From positions 372,001-436,000 of the forward strand of contig JBMNES010000001.1 in NCBI GenBank assembly GCA_050948905.1: a DNA stretch of 64,000 bases, in the 5' to 3' direction. The notes beneath the pieces were generated by a model. The model was given only the letters and a program-made list of their open reading frames with translations, was not told the DNA's origin and searched no databases. Shown in pieces: positions 61,926 through 64,000 of this stretch. The DNA comes from DTKD01 sp050948905. GTDB taxonomy: Bacteria > Armatimonadota > UBA5829. Each line of letters opens with the position of its first letter. Within the stretch, counting starts at the first letter, position 1. The translations under genes were made by a program, and so were the position numbers.

Positions 61926-62816
61926 ATGCTTGTAGCTGGCAAACTCTGTCCATATTGTCAAAACCGGATTGCGGCGGATAGTGAAGCAACTATCTGTCCG
62001 GCCTGCAACACACCTCATCATACCGAGTGTTGGAACTATAACGGTGGATGTACGACATTCGGCTGCCGGGAAATGCCGGGTGCAGTAAGAACCGTGGCAA
62101 GCGCGCCTGTCATAGACGACGATCTGGGGATAGAGCTACATCCTCCGGCTGGTGGTTATTCGACGCCGCATAACCAGGGCTGGGGGCAGCAGCCTCAAAG
62201 TCGTGGTAATACAAATTGGGCTGTCGCGATATCTGCAATCTTTGTAATTATCTTTATAGGCATGCTCGTGGCGGTGGTGAGCGTTGGGTCAAAAAAGTCT
62301 AACGACACACCGTATATGAGAGCGGCTATCCAGGCAATTGATTCGAAAGATTATGAGGACGCTATCACATACTGCTCTCTGGCGATTTCGGCTGATCCGA
62401 AAAGCACGGCTGCATATTATTTGAAGGGCAAACTACTGCTGGAGTTGATGGAGAATCGCAGCGACAGCTTTGAAAAACTGGTATATCTGGCCAAAACCGG
62501 GGAAACCAGCCGGCTCGACGAGGCCGACGATTGTTTTGAACAGTGCATTCTGACAACGCCGAGCGATGAAAATATATCAGTCGAATATCTGGATATGACG
62601 TCTGCGGAGGTTGTCGGCAGTTCGCGCATCTTTATGGCGCTGACAGCGACACTGAGAGCTATTGCGAATTCTCACGCCGACCATCCAGATTATGCCAGGC
62701 AATGGGCGACCATAGCCAGGCAAAATATCAGATATGCCAGACAGCACAACCTTAGCTCGAAATACGATCGACTGATCCAAATCCTGGAAAACATTGCGTC
62801 TGATTATTCGCGTTAG
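61926..62816 (+). CDS. Prokaryotic RING-like zinc-finger protein 4 with membrane helix and helical repeats
   Basis: The 296-residue protein has the finger at 8-47 (Cys8-Cys11, Cys24-Cys27, His32-Cys35, Cys42-Cys47), the shared motif D-D-D-L-G-I-E-L (64-71), and a membrane helix at about 98-120. A TPR-like helical part follows at about 127-290 (Y-E-D-A-I-T-Y-C-S-L-A-I-S-A-D-P-K-S-T-A-A-Y-Y-L-K-G). The finger would face the cytosol and the helical part the outside, giving a possible receptor for envelope proteins. It is the only one of the four RING proteins with the shared motif. Confidence 0.82.
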   Translation: MLVAGKLCPYCQNRIAADSEATICPACNTPHHTECWNYNGGCTTFGCREMPGAVRTVASAPVIDDDLGIELHPPAGGYSTPHNQGWGQQPQSRGNTNWAVAISAIFVIIFIGMLVAVVSVGSKKSNDTPYMRAAIQAIDSKDYEDAITYCSLAISADPKSTAAYYLKGKLLLELMENRSDSFEKLVYLAKTGETSRLDEADDCFEQCILTTPSDENISVEYLDMTSAEVVGSSRIFMALTATLRAIANSHADHPDYARQWATIARQNIRYARQHNLSSKYDRLIQILENIASDYSR

Positions 62817-62857
62817 TTTCCGTTTATATATCACTAAGTTAGTTGGAGACATAATCA

Positions 62858-63424
62858 ATGAACCCCAGAATGATGCGTCTGAGTGCAGACTATGAGAAAA
62901 TCAGAAACGAGTTTCTCGGTCACAAGTATGTTAAGGTTGAGCCTTTAGGCTCGGTGCCTCCGGAGAGGTATAGGATTACTTATAAAGTGCCGGGGGTGAG
63001 ATGGGATACTGTGAATAACAGACCTATCATTGTAAACGAACACATCGCCGAGATTTATCTTCACGCCAATTATCCTCGTGAGACCCCGAAAGCTACGCTG
63101 CTAACTCCGATCTGGCATCCGAACTTTGGTTCGTACATATGCATTGGAGACTACTGGGCGGCCGGGGAGACGCTGGTGGACATAATCGTCCAAATCGGGG
63201 ATATGATTCAATATAAATCGTATAACCCGAAGAGTCCGCTAAACGGCCGGGCAGCTCAATGGTCTGTCGCAAATAAACACATGTTTCCGGTTGGGCGCAT
63301 AGATCTGTTGCAGCCTGAGCCTGAAATTGAGTTTGGAGCGTCCAGCTCCGCTCAAGAAGATGACCTCGGAATAGTGTTGGGGCCGAAACCGGCATACGAT
63401 GATCTGGAGATTGAGCTGAGATGA
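62858..63424 (+). CDS. E2 ubiquitin-conjugating enzyme-like protein, second copy
   Basis: The 188-residue protein has an E2 core with Y-P-R-E-T-P, I-W-H-P-N-F (HPN at 87-89) and Y-I-C-I-G-D-Y-W with the catalytic Cys95. The loop between HPN and Cys is five residues, shorter than the ten in the first copy. The tail carries two copies of the shared motif, D-D-L-G-I-V-L (168-174) and D-D-L-E-I-E-L-R at the very end. It may serve different partners from the first E2. The stop overlaps the ATG of the next JAB by 4 bases. Confidence 0.87.
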   Translation: MNPRMMRLSADYEKIRNEFLGHKYVKVEPLGSVPPERYRITYKVPGVRWDTVNNRPIIVNEHIAEIYLHANYPRETPKATLLTPIWHPNFGSYICIGDYWAAGETLVDIIVQIGDMIQYKSYNPKSPLNGRAAQWSVANKHMFPVGRIDLLQPEPEIEFGASSSAQEDDLGIVLGPKPAYDDLEIELR

Positions 63425-64000
63425 CACGGCAGGATGACGCCGGACAACGGGATTTAGATATTGAGTTTAGAACACCAGCCCGGCAGACGGTGCAAAGTGC
63501 ACACCGGCCTCAGGGGGAGTTGGTTGGCACGATACCTGCTGACGCTGTAGAGGTTTATATTGACCGTGGCGCAATTGAGGCTGCCTGGGAACATGTGCTG
63601 ACAAATCGGCGAACAGAGCTAGGCGGGGTGCTGATCGGTCATTGCGCGGAGGATAAGGGCCTTTTTACACACGTTATTAAGAGCCTGGATGCAAGGTATA
63701 CAGAGACTACAGTCGGCAGCCTTACATTCACCCACGACACCTGGAAGGACATATCGGAGAGGATGGATAGTCAATATCCAGATGCTAAGATCGTGGGGTG
63801 GTATCATTCGCATCCTGGCCATGGGATATTTATGAGCGGGCGCGACAAGTTTATACACAACAATTTCTTTCGCAATAACTGGCAGTGCGCGCTTGTGCTG
63901 GATCCGATACATAATGACGAAGGGTTGTTTCAGTTAGTAAACGGGCAGATTGTGCGCACGGGGTATTGGTGTGCGCCGAACCGACCGACAAAAGCGACTC
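63421..64000 (+). CDS. JAMM/JAB metallopeptidase, second copy (runs past window end)
   Basis: A frame opens at ATG 63421, overlapping the E2 stop, and stays open to the last base (193 codons). Near the start is D-L-D-I-E-F (11-16), a form of the shared motif. The JAB domain has Glu66 in T-E-L-G-G-V, H-S-H-P (His129, His131), Ser139 and Asp142, so the JAMM site is complete. It resembles the JAB part of the 59114 gene. Whether a membrane helix and LysM follow cannot be seen. Two JABs in one operon may divide removal from different targets. Confidence 0.9.
   Translation, partial: MTRQDDAGQRDLDIEFRTPARQTVQSAHRPQGELVGTIPADAVEVYIDRGAIEAAWEHVLTNRRTELGGVLIGHCAEDKGLFTHVIKSLDARYTETTVGSLTFTHDTWKDISERMDSQYPDAKIVGWYHSHPGHGIFMSGRDKFIHNNFFRNNWQCALVLDPIHNDEGLFQLVNGQIVRTGYWCAPNRPTKAT

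Overview
The window is bacterial chromosome of moderate to high GC. ATG, GTG and TTG starts are all used, Shine-Dalgarno sites are mostly AGGAG-like, and overlapping start/stop codons are common. Signal peptides, lspA/lgt and a periplasmic LysM anchor point to a typical bacterial envelope. Gene content (trpDCFBA, a complete F-type ATP synthase operon, an isolated nuoABCD block, a YacL-ispDF pair, large secreted glycan-active proteins, a ubiquitin-like system) fits an uncultured Armatimonadota or related lineage. That placement is inference; no rRNA or other phylogenetic marker was used.

Layout. 1-4392: the end of the trp operon (trpD', trpC, trpF, trpB, trpA), then deoC interrupted by one in-frame amber codon. 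4393-11665: an accessory region with a transposase remnant, Rhs/YD-repeat fragments, orphan membrane proteins, a secreted protein with a toxin-like C-terminus followed by a small acidic putative immunity protein, and at least five copies of a palindromic repeat, two of them followed by a second, two-hairpin repeat. 11693-17907: recO, a secreted phosphoesterase-PQQ propeller protein and a secreted GHL10-like glycosidase. 18192-19730: an ISLre2-like insertion sequence with terminal inverted repeats and an 8-bp target duplication. Its right end appears to supply the -35 box of a promoter for the ATP synthase operon (19795-26914). 27018-39000: a transglutaminase-like protein, nuoABCD, yacL, ispDF, a UroD-like protein, and on the minus strand HEPN, nucleoside hydrolase, serS and a phosphohexomutase. 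39145-46745: secreted heparinase-like protein, Tat-exported Gfo/Idh/MocA oxidoreductase, GH38 alpha-mannosidase. 47042-50199: a RecQ helicase fused to a phosphoribosyltransferase-like domain, next to DprA. 50342-55827: rfbD-like, ileS, a DksA-like regulator, lspA, lgt.

56090-64000 is the most remarkable part: an apparently single operon encoding a ubiquitin-like conjugation system. It contains an E2-like protein, a membrane-anchored trypsin-like protease, an 89-residue ubiquitin-like protein ending in Gly, a ThiF-type E1, a JAMM/JAB peptidase fused to a transmembrane segment and a LysM domain, four tandem proteins with a prokaryotic RING-like zinc finger (most with membrane segments), a second E2 with HPN and Cys, and a second JAMM peptidase cut by the window edge. 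Related E1/E2/JAB/RING neighbourhoods are known from comparative genomics. What stands out here is the membrane orientation of many parts, the duplication of E2 and JAB, and a short acidic-hydrophobic motif (roughly D-D-L-x-I-x-L) recurring in the E1, the second E2, both JABs, one RING protein and the protease tail. The motif resembles SUMO-interacting motifs and may be the adaptor that holds the pathway together.
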